Source: Methylopila sp. Yamaguchi (GTDB lineage: Bacteria; Pseudomonadota; Alphaproteobacteria; Rhizobiales; Methylopilaceae). Taken from it: a stretch of DNA of 64,000 nt. Positions 39,435 through 49,053 of this stretch are shown here, piece after piece. The notes beneath the pieces were generated by a model. It was not told the DNA's origin. It saw only the letters and a list, made by a program, of their open reading frames with translations, and made no database searches. The translations under genes were made by a program, and so were the position numbers. The stretch covers positions 366,751-430,750 of the forward strand of contig NZ_BAUX01000002.1 of the NCBI RefSeq assembly GCF_002897035.1, in the 5' to 3' direction. Numbering within the stretch: position 1 is the first letter of the stretch; each line of letters starts with the position of its first letter.

Positions 39435-42071
39435 ATGCGCGCCGAGGATCCCCAGCTCGTTCGTCTCGCCGACTACCGCCCCTCGGACTTCCTGATCGAC
39501 ACCGTCGATCTCGACGTGGACCTCGACCCGCACGCGACGCGGGTCACGGCGCGGCTGAAGATGCGGCCGAACCCGGAGGGTCGCGAAGACGCGGCGCTCG
39601 CGCTCGACGGCGACGAGCTCAAGCTGGTCTCGGTCGCGATCAACGGCGCCGCGCTCGAGGCCGACGCGATCGACGTCTCGCCGGAGCGGCTCAGCATCGC
39701 CAACCCGCCGCGCGGACCGTTCGAGCTCACGATCGTCACCGAGATCGATCCGACCGCGAACACGCGCCTGATGGGCCTCTACCGCTCCAATGCGTCCTAC
39801 ACGACGCAGTGCGAGGCCGAGGGCTTTCGCCGCATCACCTACTTCCTCGACCGGCCGGACGTGCTTGCGGTCTACACCACCCGGATCGAAGGGCCCGCCG
39901 ACGAGACGCCGCTGCTGCTTTCGAACGGCAACCTGGTGGAGACCGGCGACGCCGGGAACGGCCGCCGGTTCGCCGTCTGGCACGACCCGCATCCAAAGCC
40001 GTCCTACCTCTTCGCGCTCGTCGCGGGCGACCTGGCCAAGGTCTCCGACACCTTCATCACTCAGTCCGGCCGCACGGTCGCGGTGGAGGTGTTCGTCGAG
40101 CACGGCAAGGAGGACCGCGCCCCCTACGCCCTCGACGCCATCAAGCGCTCCATGCGCTGGGACGAGGAGGTCTTCGGCCGAGAGTACGATCTCGACGTCT
40201 TCATGGTCGTCGCCGTCTCGCACTTCAACATGGGCGCGATGGAGAACAAGGGCCTCAACGTCTTCAACGACAAGTACGTGCTGGCGAGCCCCGAGACCGC
40301 GACCGACGGCGACTACGCCAACATCGAAGCGATCATCGCCCACGAATACTTCCACAACTGGACCGGCAACCGCATCACCTGCCGCGACTGGTTCCAGCTG
40401 TGCCTGAAGGAAGGCCTTACCGTGTTCCGCGACCAGGAGTTCACCTCCGACACGCGGTCGCGGCCAGTGAAGCGCATCCAGGACGTCCGCAACCTGCGCG
40501 CGGCGCAGTTCGCCGAGGACAGCGGCCCCCTCGCCCACCCCGTGCGGCCGCAGGCCTACGCCGAGATCAATAACTTCTACACGCCGACGGTCTACGAGAA
40601 GGGCGCGGAGGTCATCCGCATGCTCAAGGTCCTGATCGGGCCGGAGGCGTTCAAGGCGGGCATGGACCTCTACTTCGACCGTCACGACGGCCAGGCCTGC
40701 ACCATCGAGCAATTCATCGCCTGCTTCGCCGAGGTCTCCGGCCGCGACCTGGGCCAGTTCATGCTCTGGTACCATCAGGCCGGAACGCCCGAGGTGACGG
40801 TCCGCACCGCCTACGACGCGGCGGCCAAGACCTTCACCGTGACGGCCACGCAGCGCGTGCCGGCGACCCCGGGCCAGCCGAACAAGCAGCCCGCCGTCAT
40901 TCCGATGGTCACGGGCCTTGTGGGTCCGGGCGGCGCAGACTTGCCGCTGGTGATCGGCGGGGCGCCCGCCGGCCCCGTGTTCGCGCTCACCGAGGCCGAA
41001 ACGACGCTCGTGTTCGAGCAGGTTCCTGCGCGGCCCGCGGCCTCGCTGTTCCGCAACTTCTCGGCGCCGGTGAAGCTCTCGACGGATCTCTCGGACGACG
41101 ATCTGCTGTTCCTCGCGAAGGCCGATTCCGACCCCTTCAACCGGTGGCAGGCCGGCCAGACGGTGGCGCTGCGCAACCTCGTCGCCCGCGTCCGCGCTCT
41201 CCGCGCCGGCGCGCCCGCGCCGGAGGAGCCGCGGCTGGCGGAAGCGGTCGCCCGCGCCTTCGACCCGGCCGAGACCGACCACGCTTTCGCGGCCCAGGTG
41301 GCGGCGCTCCCGAGCGAGGGCGACGTCGCCCGCGAGATCGGCGAGGACGTCGATCCCGACGCGGTCCACGCAGCCCGCGCGGCGCTGAAGCTCGACCTCG
41401 CCCGCCGGCTCGCGGGCCCGCTGGCCGCCGCCTTCGAGCGGCTGGTCGACGAGGGTCCCTACTCGCCGGACGCCGCCTCCGCCAGCCGCCGCGCGCTGAA
41501 GATCTCGGCGCTCGACTACCTCGCCGCCGGCGGCGCGCCGGACGGCGTCGCCCGCGCCAAGGCGCTCTACGACGGCGCGACCAACATGACCGACCGCATC
41601 ATGGCGCTGCAGGTGCTGTCGCTCTCGGCCTCCGACGCGCGAGAAGAGGCGCTGGCCGACTTCCACGATCGCTACAAGAGCGATCCCCTGCTGATCGACA
41701 AGTGGTTCCTGATCCAGGCCTCGGCCCCGCTGCCGGACACGCTGGACCGGGTGCGCGCGCTGATGACGACGCCGGCCTTCGACATCCGCAACCCCAACCG
41801 CGTGCGTTCGCTGGTCGGGGCCTTCGGCTCCGGCAACCCGACGCAGTTCAACCGCGCGGACGGCCTCGGCTACGCCTTCGTCGCCGAGGTGGCGCGGGAG
41901 CTGAACGGCACGAACCCGCAGGTGGCGGCGCGGCTCCTTGGCGCCTTCAAGACCTGGAGAGCGCTGGAGCCGGTCCGCCGCGGCAAGGCCGAGGCCGCGC
42001 TTCGCGCGGTCGCCGCCGCTCCCGACCTGTCGCCGGACGTCGGCGACATCGTCCGGCGCGCGCTCGGATGA
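39435..42071 (+). CDS. pepN: Aminopeptidase N
   Basis: An 878-residue M1-family zinc aminopeptidase acting in the cytoplasm on peptide N-termini. Zinc site H303-E304-Y-F-H307 and E326, exopeptidase motif G267-AMEN, and the four-domain length of the E. coli-like PepN (about 870 residues). The C-terminal half is the alpha-solenoid, with RMALQVL and KWFLIQA segments as in the family. A single-gene unit; the next gene begins 190 bases later, after a regulatory-looking spacer. Confidence 0.97.
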   Translation: MRAEDPQLVRLADYRPSDFLIDTVDLDVDLDPHATRVTARLKMRPNPEGREDAALALDGDELKLVSVAINGAALEADAIDVSPERLSIANPPRGPFELTIVTEIDPTANTRLMGLYRSNASYTTQCEAEGFRRITYFLDRPDVLAVYTTRIEGPADETPLLLSNGNLVETGDAGNGRRFAVWHDPHPKPSYLFALVAGDLAKVSDTFITQSGRTVAVEVFVEHGKEDRAPYALDAIKRSMRWDEEVFGREYDLDVFMVVAVSHFNMGAMENKGLNVFNDKYVLASPETATDGDYANIEAIIAHEYFHNWTGNRITCRDWFQLCLKEGLTVFRDQEFTSDTRSRPVKRIQDVRNLRAAQFAEDSGPLAHPVRPQAYAEINNFYTPTVYEKGAEVIRMLKVLIGPEAFKAGMDLYFDRHDGQACTIEQFIACFAEVSGRDLGQFMLWYHQAGTPEVTVRTAYDAAAKTFTVTATQRVPATPGQPNKQPAVIPMVTGLVGPGGADLPLVIGGAPAGPVFALTEAETTLVFEQVPARPAASLFRNFSAPVKLSTDLSDDDLLFLAKADSDPFNRWQAGQTVALRNLVARVRALRAGAPAPEEPRLAEAVARAFDPAETDHAFAAQVAALPSEGDVAREIGEDVDPDAVHAARAALKLDLARRLAGPLAAAFERLVDEGPYSPDAASASRRALKISALDYLAAGGAPDGVARAKALYDGATNMTDRIMALQVLSLSASDAREEALADFHDRYKSDPLLIDKWFLIQASAPLPDTLDRVRALMTTPAFDIRNPNRVRSLVGAFGSGNPTQFNRADGLGYAFVAEVARELNGTNPQVAARLLGAFKTWRALEPVRRGKAEAALRAVAAAPDLSPDVGDIVRRALG

Positions 42072-42199
42072 ATCGGGCGTTTGGTCAAGTGATTCATCCG
42101 ACTCGCCTTTTTCGTCTGCCCTCTCAAAAGTAATTAACTGCGGGTTAATTCGCACTAGACAGCCGCGGCAGGTATTGATTCTAATAGCCAAGTCGAATC
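42070..42199 (+). promoter_or_regulatory. Cell-cycle-type promoter: CtrA box and five GANTC sites
   Basis: TTAA-CTGCGGG-TTAA at 42134-42148 is an exact TTAA-N7-TTAA, the binding pattern of the cell-cycle regulator CtrA. Around it lie five GANTC (CcrM methylation) sites starting at 42070, 42091, 42100, 42177 and 42195. It is the AT-richest stretch of its surroundings and lies just upstream of the PleC-like kinase gene (start 42261). Confidence 0.65.
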
Positions 42200-42260
42200 G
42201 GGCTGTCGGGATTATCTCCGGTCGACGTTCAATCAATCGTCGATCGGAAGGACAGACGCG

Positions 42261-44570
42261 ATGGCGCGCGCCAACGTGGCAGGCATGCCTGTGCGCAGCT
42301 TCAGCGTAAAAGGCATGGCGCGGTCGATCGGCCGCCCCGCCTACCGCCGCCTGCTTTCCGCCGAACCCTTGCTCCGCAAGCTCGTCCCCTCCCTGATCAT
42401 CGCCTTCCTCCTGATCGTCGGCGTGGGCGCCGTGATGCAGACGATCGACGCCCGCGCCCGCGCCCTGCGCTCCGCGGCGGACGAGATGTCGATGCTGGCG
42501 GCCGTCGCGGCCTATGAGGCGCCGCCGGTCATGGAGCGCGGCGGCGACGTCGGGCGACGTCTGGGCGCCGTGCTGCCCGGCAACGCCGGCGAGCGCGGTC
42601 GGCGCTACTACATCTCCGACGAGAACGGCCGCATCGTCGCCGCCTACGGGGCGCCCGAAGGATCGCTGCCGGCCGACCTCGTCACCCTGCTCGGCGCCGC
42701 GCAGCCGCTGACCACCTTCGGCGAGCGCGCCGGCGTGATGACGCTGACGCTGCCCGAGGGCGCTCAGGCGCTCGCGACGGTGCGCAATCTCGGCCAAGGC
42801 CGGCTCGGCCAAGTCGCGATGGTCCAGAACGTCGAGGCCGCGCTGGAGCCCTGGCGCTCCGCGACCGCGAGTTCGGTCACGCTCTACGCGTCCACCAGCT
42901 TCGTGCTGGCGCTGCTCGGCGTCGCCTTCCACTGGCAGGCCGCCCGCGCCCGCCAGGCCGACCAGATCTATGACCACGTCCGCCAGCGGATCGACACGGC
43001 GCTGTCGCGCGGCCGCTGCGGCCTGTTCGACTGGGACATCGCCCGCGGCCGCATCTTCTGGTCCCGCTCGCTGTTCGAGCTCCTCGGCTATCCCCCCCGC
43101 GACGAGCTGGTGTCGTTCGGCGAGTTCAACGCGCTGATCCATCCGGACGACGGCGACTTCTACGCACTGGCCGACGAGGTGGCCCGCGGCGTCACCACCA
43201 ACATCGACCGCATGTTCCGGGTGCGCGACGCCCGCGGCCAGTGGATCTGGCTCCGCGCCCGCGCCGAACTGGTCCGCAACCGCGGCGACGACGGCCCGCG
43301 CCTGATCGGCATCTGCGTCGACGTCACCGAGCAGCGCGCGCTTCAGGAGCGCACGGCCACCGCCGACATGCGCCTGCGCGACGCGATCGAGACCATCTCC
43401 GAGGCCTTCGTGCTGTGGGACAGCGAGAACCGCCTCGTCATGTGCAACTCGAAGTTCCAGCAGCTCTACGAGCTGCGCGAGGAGGCGATCCTGCCGGGCG
43501 CGCACCGCGAGGCGATCATCGCCGCGGGCCGTCAGCCGGTGATCCTCAACCACGTCAAGCCGGAGGGCCGCATCGAGGAAGGCGCGCGCACCTACGATGC
43601 GCAGATCGAGGACGGCCGCTGGCTCCACATCAACGAACGCCGCACCAAGGACGGCGGCTTCGTCTCGGTCGGCACCGACATCACCTCGCTGAAGCGCCAG
43701 GAAGAGCGGCTGATGGAGAGCGAGCGGGCGCTGATGGCGAACGTCGCCGACATGCGCAAATCGCGTCAGACGCTCGAGGTCCAGGCGCAGCAGCTCGCCG
43801 ACCTCGCCGAGAAATACGCCGAGCAGAAGAGCCAGGCGGAAAGCGCCTCGAAGGCGAAGTCCGACTTCCTGGCCAACATCTCGCACGAGCTCCGGACGCC
43901 GCTGAACGCCATCATCGGCTTCTCCGAGATCATGGAGAGCGGCATGTTCGGGCCGCTCGGCTCCGACAAGTACCATGAGTACTGCCGCGACATCCGCGAG
44001 AGCGGCCAGCACCTGCTGGACGTCATCAACGACGTGCTCGACATGTCGAAGATCGAGGCCGGCCGCTTCCGCCTAACGCACGAGACCATCGACATCGACA
44101 AGGTCGTGCTGGAGGCCATGCGCGTCATCACGCCCCGCGCCGAGGAGAAGTCGATCGCGCTCAGGGCCGAGGCCGCGACCGGCGTGACGGTGGAGGTCGA
44201 CCGCCGGGCGCTGAAGCAGATCCTGCTGAACCTGCTGTCGAACGCGGTGAAGTTCACGCCTGCCGGCGGCCGGGTCACGGTGCGCACCCGCGCGGTCGGC
44301 GGCGCGCTGAACCTCTACATCGAGGACACCGGCATCGGCATACCGAAGGACGCGCTGCCGAAGCTCGGACGGCCGTTCGAGCAGGTGGAAAGCCAGTTCT
44401 CGAAGAGCCACAAGGGCTCCGGCCTCGGCCTCGCCATCTCGCGCTCGCTCACCGAACTCCACGGCGGCACCATGCGCATCCGCTCCACCCTGCAGGTCGG
44501 CACCGTGGTGCTCGTCCGTCTCCCGGTCCGCGCCGATCGGGCGATCGAGCCGGAAGAGAAGATCGCCTGA
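42261..44570 (+). CDS. pleC: PAS-domain sensor histidine kinase, PleC-like
   Basis: A 769-residue kinase: N-terminal membrane helix (about residues 42-60), a periplasmic region, a second helix (about 210-225), a PAS domain (WDIARGRIFWSRSLFELLGY, near 255), a second PAS-like domain from about 370, coiled-coil linker, HisKA with H542 (NISHELRTPLNA) and HATPase (GSGLGLAISRSL). PleC acts on DivK/PleD in the CtrA cell-cycle circuit. Architecture, the place next to glnE and the CtrA box upstream all favour PleC; other PAS kinases such as PdhS remain possible. Confidence 0.82.
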   Translation: MARANVAGMPVRSFSVKGMARSIGRPAYRRLLSAEPLLRKLVPSLIIAFLLIVGVGAVMQTIDARARALRSAADEMSMLAAVAAYEAPPVMERGGDVGRRLGAVLPGNAGERGRRYYISDENGRIVAAYGAPEGSLPADLVTLLGAAQPLTTFGERAGVMTLTLPEGAQALATVRNLGQGRLGQVAMVQNVEAALEPWRSATASSVTLYASTSFVLALLGVAFHWQAARARQADQIYDHVRQRIDTALSRGRCGLFDWDIARGRIFWSRSLFELLGYPPRDELVSFGEFNALIHPDDGDFYALADEVARGVTTNIDRMFRVRDARGQWIWLRARAELVRNRGDDGPRLIGICVDVTEQRALQERTATADMRLRDAIETISEAFVLWDSENRLVMCNSKFQQLYELREEAILPGAHREAIIAAGRQPVILNHVKPEGRIEEGARTYDAQIEDGRWLHINERRTKDGGFVSVGTDITSLKRQEERLMESERALMANVADMRKSRQTLEVQAQQLADLAEKYAEQKSQAESASKAKSDFLANISHELRTPLNAIIGFSEIMESGMFGPLGSDKYHEYCRDIRESGQHLLDVINDVLDMSKIEAGRFRLTHETIDIDKVVLEAMRVITPRAEEKSIALRAEAATGVTVEVDRRALKQILLNLLSNAVKFTPAGGRVTVRTRAVGGALNLYIEDTGIGIPKDALPKLGRPFEQVESQFSKSHKGSGLGLAISRSLTELHGGTMRIRSTLQVGTVVLVRLPVRADRAIEPEEKIA

Positions 44571-44576
44571 CGGCGT

Positions 44577-47534
44577 TCAGCTCCCCGCCAGAACCCGCTT
44601 GGCGGCGGCCCGCACCGCCGCCTGCGCCTCCTTCAGAGTCGCCTGCAGCGTGCGGAAGTCCGGCGCCGCGGCGGCGCGGGCGAGCCGCAGCTTGAGCCCG
44701 GCCGGGGCGTTCGCGGGGTCGAAGGCGCCGTCGATCGCCAGCTTGACGATCTGCGTGAGGTCCTGCTGCAGACGCCCGCCCGAAGCCAGCGCCTCGTAGT
44801 CCTCCTCGCCGAGAAGGCCGAGACGCCGCGCTTCCGCGAGCGCCGCCAAGGTCGAGGCCCGCAGGATCTCGGGCCTTTCCTGCGCGTGGACGAGCTGCAG
44901 CGCCTGCGCGGCGAACTCGACGTCGACGAGCCCGCCAGGCGCGTGCTTCAGGTTCCAGGGACCGCCGTCGCCCTTCTCCTCGTCGAGCAGCGCCCGCATG
45001 TCACGGACGTCCGCCAGCACCTTCGCCCTGTCATGGGGCGCGCAGAGCGCCGCAGCGATCGCGGCCTCGACCTTGCGGCGGAACGCTTTGGGACCCGCGA
45101 CCACGCGCGCCCGCGACAGCGCCATGTGCTCCCAGGTCTCGGCGTCTTCCGCCTGATAGGTCTCGAACGCCTTCAGCCGCGTCGCGAGCGGTCCCGCGCG
45201 GCCCGACGGGCGGAGTCGCACGTCGACCTCGTAGAGCACGCCTTCGCTTGTGGGCGCCGACAGCGCCGAGACGAGGCGCTGTGTGAGCCGCGCGAAATAC
45301 TGGCTGGCGGCCAGCGGTCTTGGCCCGTCGCTCTCCGTCGCCTCGTCGGGATGGTCGTAGAGCAGGATGAGGTCGAGGTCGGAGGCCGCCGTCATCTCCT
45401 CGCCGCCGAGCTTGCCGAGCGCGACCACCGCGGCCGCGCCGCCTGGGACGCGGCCGTGCGCCTTCCGGAGCTCTGTCTCCACGGCGGCGAACAGCGCCGT
45501 CGTCAGCGCGTCGGCGATGCGCGAGAAGGCGGCCGCGGCCTGCTCCACCGGCACGACACCGGCCGCGACCCGCAAGGCCACGAGCGTTTTCAGCTCCTGC
45601 CCTGCGATCCGCGCGCGATCCAGCAGGTCCTCGTAGGAGCGCGCCTCCGACAGCGCGTCCGCAATCCGGGCGTCGAGCTCGGCCCGGTCCGGCAGATGGC
45701 CGAAGAAGGCCGGGTCCGTAAGCGCGTCGAGCACCCGCGGCCGGCGCGCGAGCGTCTCGCCCAGCTTCGGCGCGGCGCCGAGCACGTCCGCGAGCAGCTC
45801 GAGGATGTTCGGATTGGCGCGGATGAGCGCGAGCAGCGCCACGCCCGAGCGGGTGCGCTCCAGCGCCTTGTCGAAGGCGAACAGCGCGGCGTCGGGACGG
45901 CCGGACCGCGAGAAGGCGACCAGCATGGCGGGAACGAGTTCCGTCAGAAGCTCCCGCGCGCGGGCGGACCGCATCGCCTCGTAGCGGCCATGATGCCAGC
46001 CGCGCACGATGGCGGAGACCGACGAGGACTCCGCATAGCCAAGGCCTTTCAGCGTCTCGAGCGTGCCGGGATCGTCCGCCTCCCCGGTGAAAACGAGATT
46101 GCCGACGTCCGCCGCGAGGGGTGGGGCGTCCTCGAACAGCTTGGCGTAGTGCTTCTGCACCGTCTTGAGCCGCTTCGTCAGCGCTTTCGCGAAGGCGTCG
46201 CGGGAGGCGAAGCCTGCGAAACGGGCGAAGGCCGCCAGCCGCTCCGGGTCCTCCGGCAGCGAATGGGTCTGGGCGTCGTCGACCATCTGCAGCCGGTGCT
46301 CGATCGTCCGCAGGAAGCCGTAGGCCTCGCCCATCTCGTCCCGCGCCGCGGCGGTGATCCAGCCGGCGTCCGCGAGCTTCGCGAGGCCCTCGATCGTCCC
46401 GCGCGTCTGCAGCTCGGGATCGCGGCCGCCAGCGACGAGCTGCTGGGTCTGCACGAAGAACTCGATCTCCCGGATGCCGCCGCGGCCGAGCTTGAGGTTG
46501 TGCCCCTCCACCGCGATCGCGCCATGGCCTTTGTGGGCGTGGATCTGCCGCTTCATGGCGTGGATGTCGGAGATCGAGGCGTGGTCGAGCGAGCGGCGCC
46601 AGATGAAGGGCCGCAGCTCCTTCAGGAAGGACTCACCGGCCACGCGGTCGCCGGCGACCACGCGGGCCTTGATCATGGCGGCCCGCTCCCAGTTCTGGCC
46701 GACCGTCTCGTAGTAGGACATGGCGGCGTCGCGGGAGAGCGCGACCGGCGTCGCGCCGGGGTCGGGCCGCAGGCGCAGATCGACGCGCGCGACGTAGCCG
46801 TCCGCCGTGCGCTCCTGCAGCAGCTTGGCCATGCTCTGGGCGACCCGCACGAACAGCGTGACGGCTTCCTCGCCCTCGGCGACCGGCGCGACCAGCGGGT
46901 CGAAGAACACGACGAGGTCGACGTCGGAGGAGTAGTTCAGCTCGCGCGCGCCGAGCTTGCCCATCCCGAGCACGAACAGCCCGGAACCGGTCTCCGGGTC
47001 CGCGATGTCCGGGAGGTGCAGCTTCCCCGAGGCCGCGGCCTCTCGGAGCGCGAAGCGCAGCGCAGCGGCGATCGCGGCGTCCGCGACGTCGGACAGCGCG
47101 CGGGTGACCTCGGCGCAGTCCCACACTCCGCCGAGATCCGCGAACGCAATCAGCAGCGCCGCCTCCGCGCGGCCCCGGCGCAGCGCGCGGGCGAGAGCCG
47201 CCCGTTCGTCGCCCGAGGCGGCGGCCGCCGTGATGCGTTCGACGATCTCGCCCAGCCTCCGTTCCGGCTCGGCCTCGAACAGCGCGGCGGCGCGGGCTGG
47301 ATCGCGGAGGATCAAACCCCAGAGAAACGGCGAGCCGTCGGCGACCGCCTCGAGGAGCGCCTGGGCCGGGGCCGAAGACGCCGACTCCGCAAGCGCCGGC
47401 GCGTCGCGCAGCAAAGCGGCGACCGCCGCGCGGGCGGCCTTCGGCTCCGCCGGCTGGGCGGCGATCGCGAGCCTCGCTGCGAGCGCGCGGTTGTCCTGCG
47501 CCGATGCGGGCGCGGCCGTCTTGCGTGCGGTCAT
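44577..47534 (-). CDS. glnE: Bifunctional glutamine synthetase adenylyltransferase/deadenylase
   Basis: A 985-residue enzyme that adenylylates glutamine synthetase to inhibit it and removes the AMP again, under PII control. Two nucleotidyltransferase domains are visible with the GxxDxD signature: ELNYSSDVDLVVFFD near residue 200 and EMTAASDLDLILLYD near residue 715. ATG 47534 is preceded by GGGAGGA and gives a normal length; the upstream in-frame residues are dropped. It converges with the PleC-like gene with six bases between. Confidence 0.95.
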   Translation of the reverse strand: MTARKTAAPASAQDNRALAARLAIAAQPAEPKAARAAVAALLRDAPALAESASSAPAQALLEAVADGSPFLWGLILRDPARAAALFEAEPERRLGEIVERITAAAASGDERAALARALRRGRAEAALLIAFADLGGVWDCAEVTRALSDVADAAIAAALRFALREAAASGKLHLPDIADPETGSGLFVLGMGKLGARELNYSSDVDLVVFFDPLVAPVAEGEEAVTLFVRVAQSMAKLLQERTADGYVARVDLRLRPDPGATPVALSRDAAMSYYETVGQNWERAAMIKARVVAGDRVAGESFLKELRPFIWRRSLDHASISDIHAMKRQIHAHKGHGAIAVEGHNLKLGRGGIREIEFFVQTQQLVAGGRDPELQTRGTIEGLAKLADAGWITAAARDEMGEAYGFLRTIEHRLQMVDDAQTHSLPEDPERLAAFARFAGFASRDAFAKALTKRLKTVQKHYAKLFEDAPPLAADVGNLVFTGEADDPGTLETLKGLGYAESSSVSAIVRGWHHGRYEAMRSARARELLTELVPAMLVAFSRSGRPDAALFAFDKALERTRSGVALLALIRANPNILELLADVLGAAPKLGETLARRPRVLDALTDPAFFGHLPDRAELDARIADALSEARSYEDLLDRARIAGQELKTLVALRVAAGVVPVEQAAAAFSRIADALTTALFAAVETELRKAHGRVPGGAAAVVALGKLGGEEMTAASDLDLILLYDHPDEATESDGPRPLAASQYFARLTQRLVSALSAPTSEGVLYEVDVRLRPSGRAGPLATRLKAFETYQAEDAETWEHMALSRARVVAGPKAFRRKVEAAIAAALCAPHDRAKVLADVRDMRALLDEEKGDGGPWNLKHAPGGLVDVEFAAQALQLVHAQERPEILRASTLAALAEARRLGLLGEEDYEALASGGRLQQDLTQIVKLAIDGAFDPANAPAGLKLRLARAAAAPDFRTLQATLKEAQAAVRAAAKRVLAGS

Positions 47535-47613
47535 CGCCGGTCCTCCCTTTCGCGCGACCTTAGCAGCCGGCCGCATGAGGGAGACCTAGCCAAAGGCGTG
47601 ATTGAGGCGGCCG

Positions 47614-49053
47614 CTACTCCGCAGCCTTGGCGCCGGCGCTCGGCGCCGGCAACGCCGGAGGCGCGGGCGGCGGCAACGCTTGCGCCTGGATCGGCAAGGT
47701 GAGGACCGCCCGCAGGCCCGGTTCGTTGTCGGCGAGCGTCAACGCGCCGCCATGAAGTCGGGCGACGGCGGACACCAGCGCGAGGCCGAGACCTGAGCCA
47801 GGCCGCGAGCGCGAGGTGTCCAGCCGCACGAAGCGATCCATTGCCCGGGCCTTGTCCGCGTCCGGGATGCCAGGCCCGCGGTCGGCGACCACGATGCGGG
47901 CGAGATCGCCCTCGCCGTGCGCGGTCACCCTCACCTCCCCGTTGGAGCCGCCATAGTTCAAGGCGTTCTCGATCAGGTTCGCCACCGCCTGTCCGATCAG
48001 TTCGCGGTTGCCGAGCGCCTGGATCGGCTCCGGCGTCTCGACCACCAGCGCCACGCCCCGCTCCTCCGCCAGCGGCTCGTAGAGCTCGGCCACGCTGCCC
48101 GCGATGTCGGCGAGGTCGACCGGGGCAAGTTGGTCGCGGGCGCCGCCGGATTCAGCGCGCGCGATCAACAGCAGCGCGTTGAAGATGCCGAGCATCGCGT
48201 CGGTGTCGGCGATCACGCGCTCCATCGCGCCCGCCCAGTCGTCCTCGCTACGGGCGTCGCGCAACGCGGCCTCAGCCCGGTTGCGCAGCCGGTTCAGAGG
48301 CGTCTTGAGGTCGTGGGCGATGTTGTCGGAGACCTCCTTCAGCCCGGCCATCAGCTCGTTGATCCGGTCGAGCATGGCGTTCGTGGCCTGGGCGAGGCGG
48401 TCGAACTCATCATCCAGGCCAGTGACGGCGAGCCGGCCCGAAAGGTCGCCGGCCATGATGCCGCGCACGGTGTCGGTCATGGCGTCGATGCGGTTCAGCA
48501 CCCGCCGCGCGACGAACACCCCACCTGCGAGCCCGAGCACCACGACGAGCGCCAGCGACCATTGCACAGCGTTGGCTATGACGCCGGAGAGGCGCTCCCG
48601 CTCCTCGGTGTCGCGGCCCACCAGCAGCCGGTAGCCGCCGGGCAGGACGAACACGCGCACGACGGCGGGATAGGGCGCGACCGCGGCCTCGCCCGCTCGC
48701 TGATAAGGCAGCTCGCGCTCGCCCTGCTCCGCGAGCGCCGCGTCCGGCAGGCCGACGACGTTGCCGGCCAGCACGTCGCCGGCGAAGGTGGTCAAGAGAT
48801 AGAGCGTGCCGGCGCCGCGGTTGGAGCGCTCCTCCACCGTCGCCACCAGCTTGCGGATGCCGCCCTGGCGGTACTGCTCGGCGAGGCCGGTGATCTCGGC
48901 GTTGACGGTGGCGTTGAGCTGGGCCGCGATCAGCGCGTTCGCGTGCCACGACACATAGGCCAGAACGACGACGGAAAGGGTCGCGAAGACGACGAGATAG
49001 GCGAGCGCCAGCCGGAAGGCTGTGGTGCGGAGAAGCTTACCGAGCGCCGTCAC
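47614..49053 (-). CDS. Sensor histidine kinase paired with the OmpR-type regulator
   Basis: A 479-residue membrane kinase: helix 1 (residues about 13-35), a periplasmic domain to about residue 165, helix 2, a HAMP domain (about 190-240), HisKA with H247 (DNIAHDLKTPLNRL) and HATPase (GSGLGLALVSAVA). The tail is rich in Pro and Ala. Its start overlaps the response regulator gene by 17 bases. The pair lies downstream of degP, suggesting an envelope-related signal, but the ligand is unknown. Confidence 0.92.
   Translation of the reverse strand: MTALGKLLRTTAFRLALAYLVVFATLSVVVLAYVSWHANALIAAQLNATVNAEITGLAEQYRQGGIRKLVATVEERSNRGAGTLYLLTTFAGDVLAGNVVGLPDAALAEQGERELPYQRAGEAAVAPYPAVVRVFVLPGGYRLLVGRDTEERERLSGVIANAVQWSLALVVVLGLAGGVFVARRVLNRIDAMTDTVRGIMAGDLSGRLAVTGLDDEFDRLAQATNAMLDRINELMAGLKEVSDNIAHDLKTPLNRLRNRAEAALRDARSEDDWAGAMERVIADTDAMLGIFNALLLIARAESGGARDQLAPVDLADIAGSVAELYEPLAEERGVALVVETPEPIQALGNRELIGQAVANLIENALNYGGSNGEVRVTAHGEGDLARIVVADRGPGIPDADKARAMDRFVRLDTSRSRPGSGLGLALVSAVARLHGGALTLADNEPGLRAVLTLPIQAQALPPPAPPALPAPSAGAKAAE

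Noticed and set aside
38814..44012. Very long leftward open frame (about 1730 codons) opposite pepN and neighbours
   Set aside because: Antisense frames stay open by chance in such GC-rich coding DNA. Its sequence is a low-complexity Arg/Asp/Val/Leu pattern with no domain, and real genes with clear motifs fill the other strand.
44886..47702. Long rightward open frame (about 940 codons) opposite glnE
   Set aside because: Complement of glnE codons; composition-driven and without motifs.
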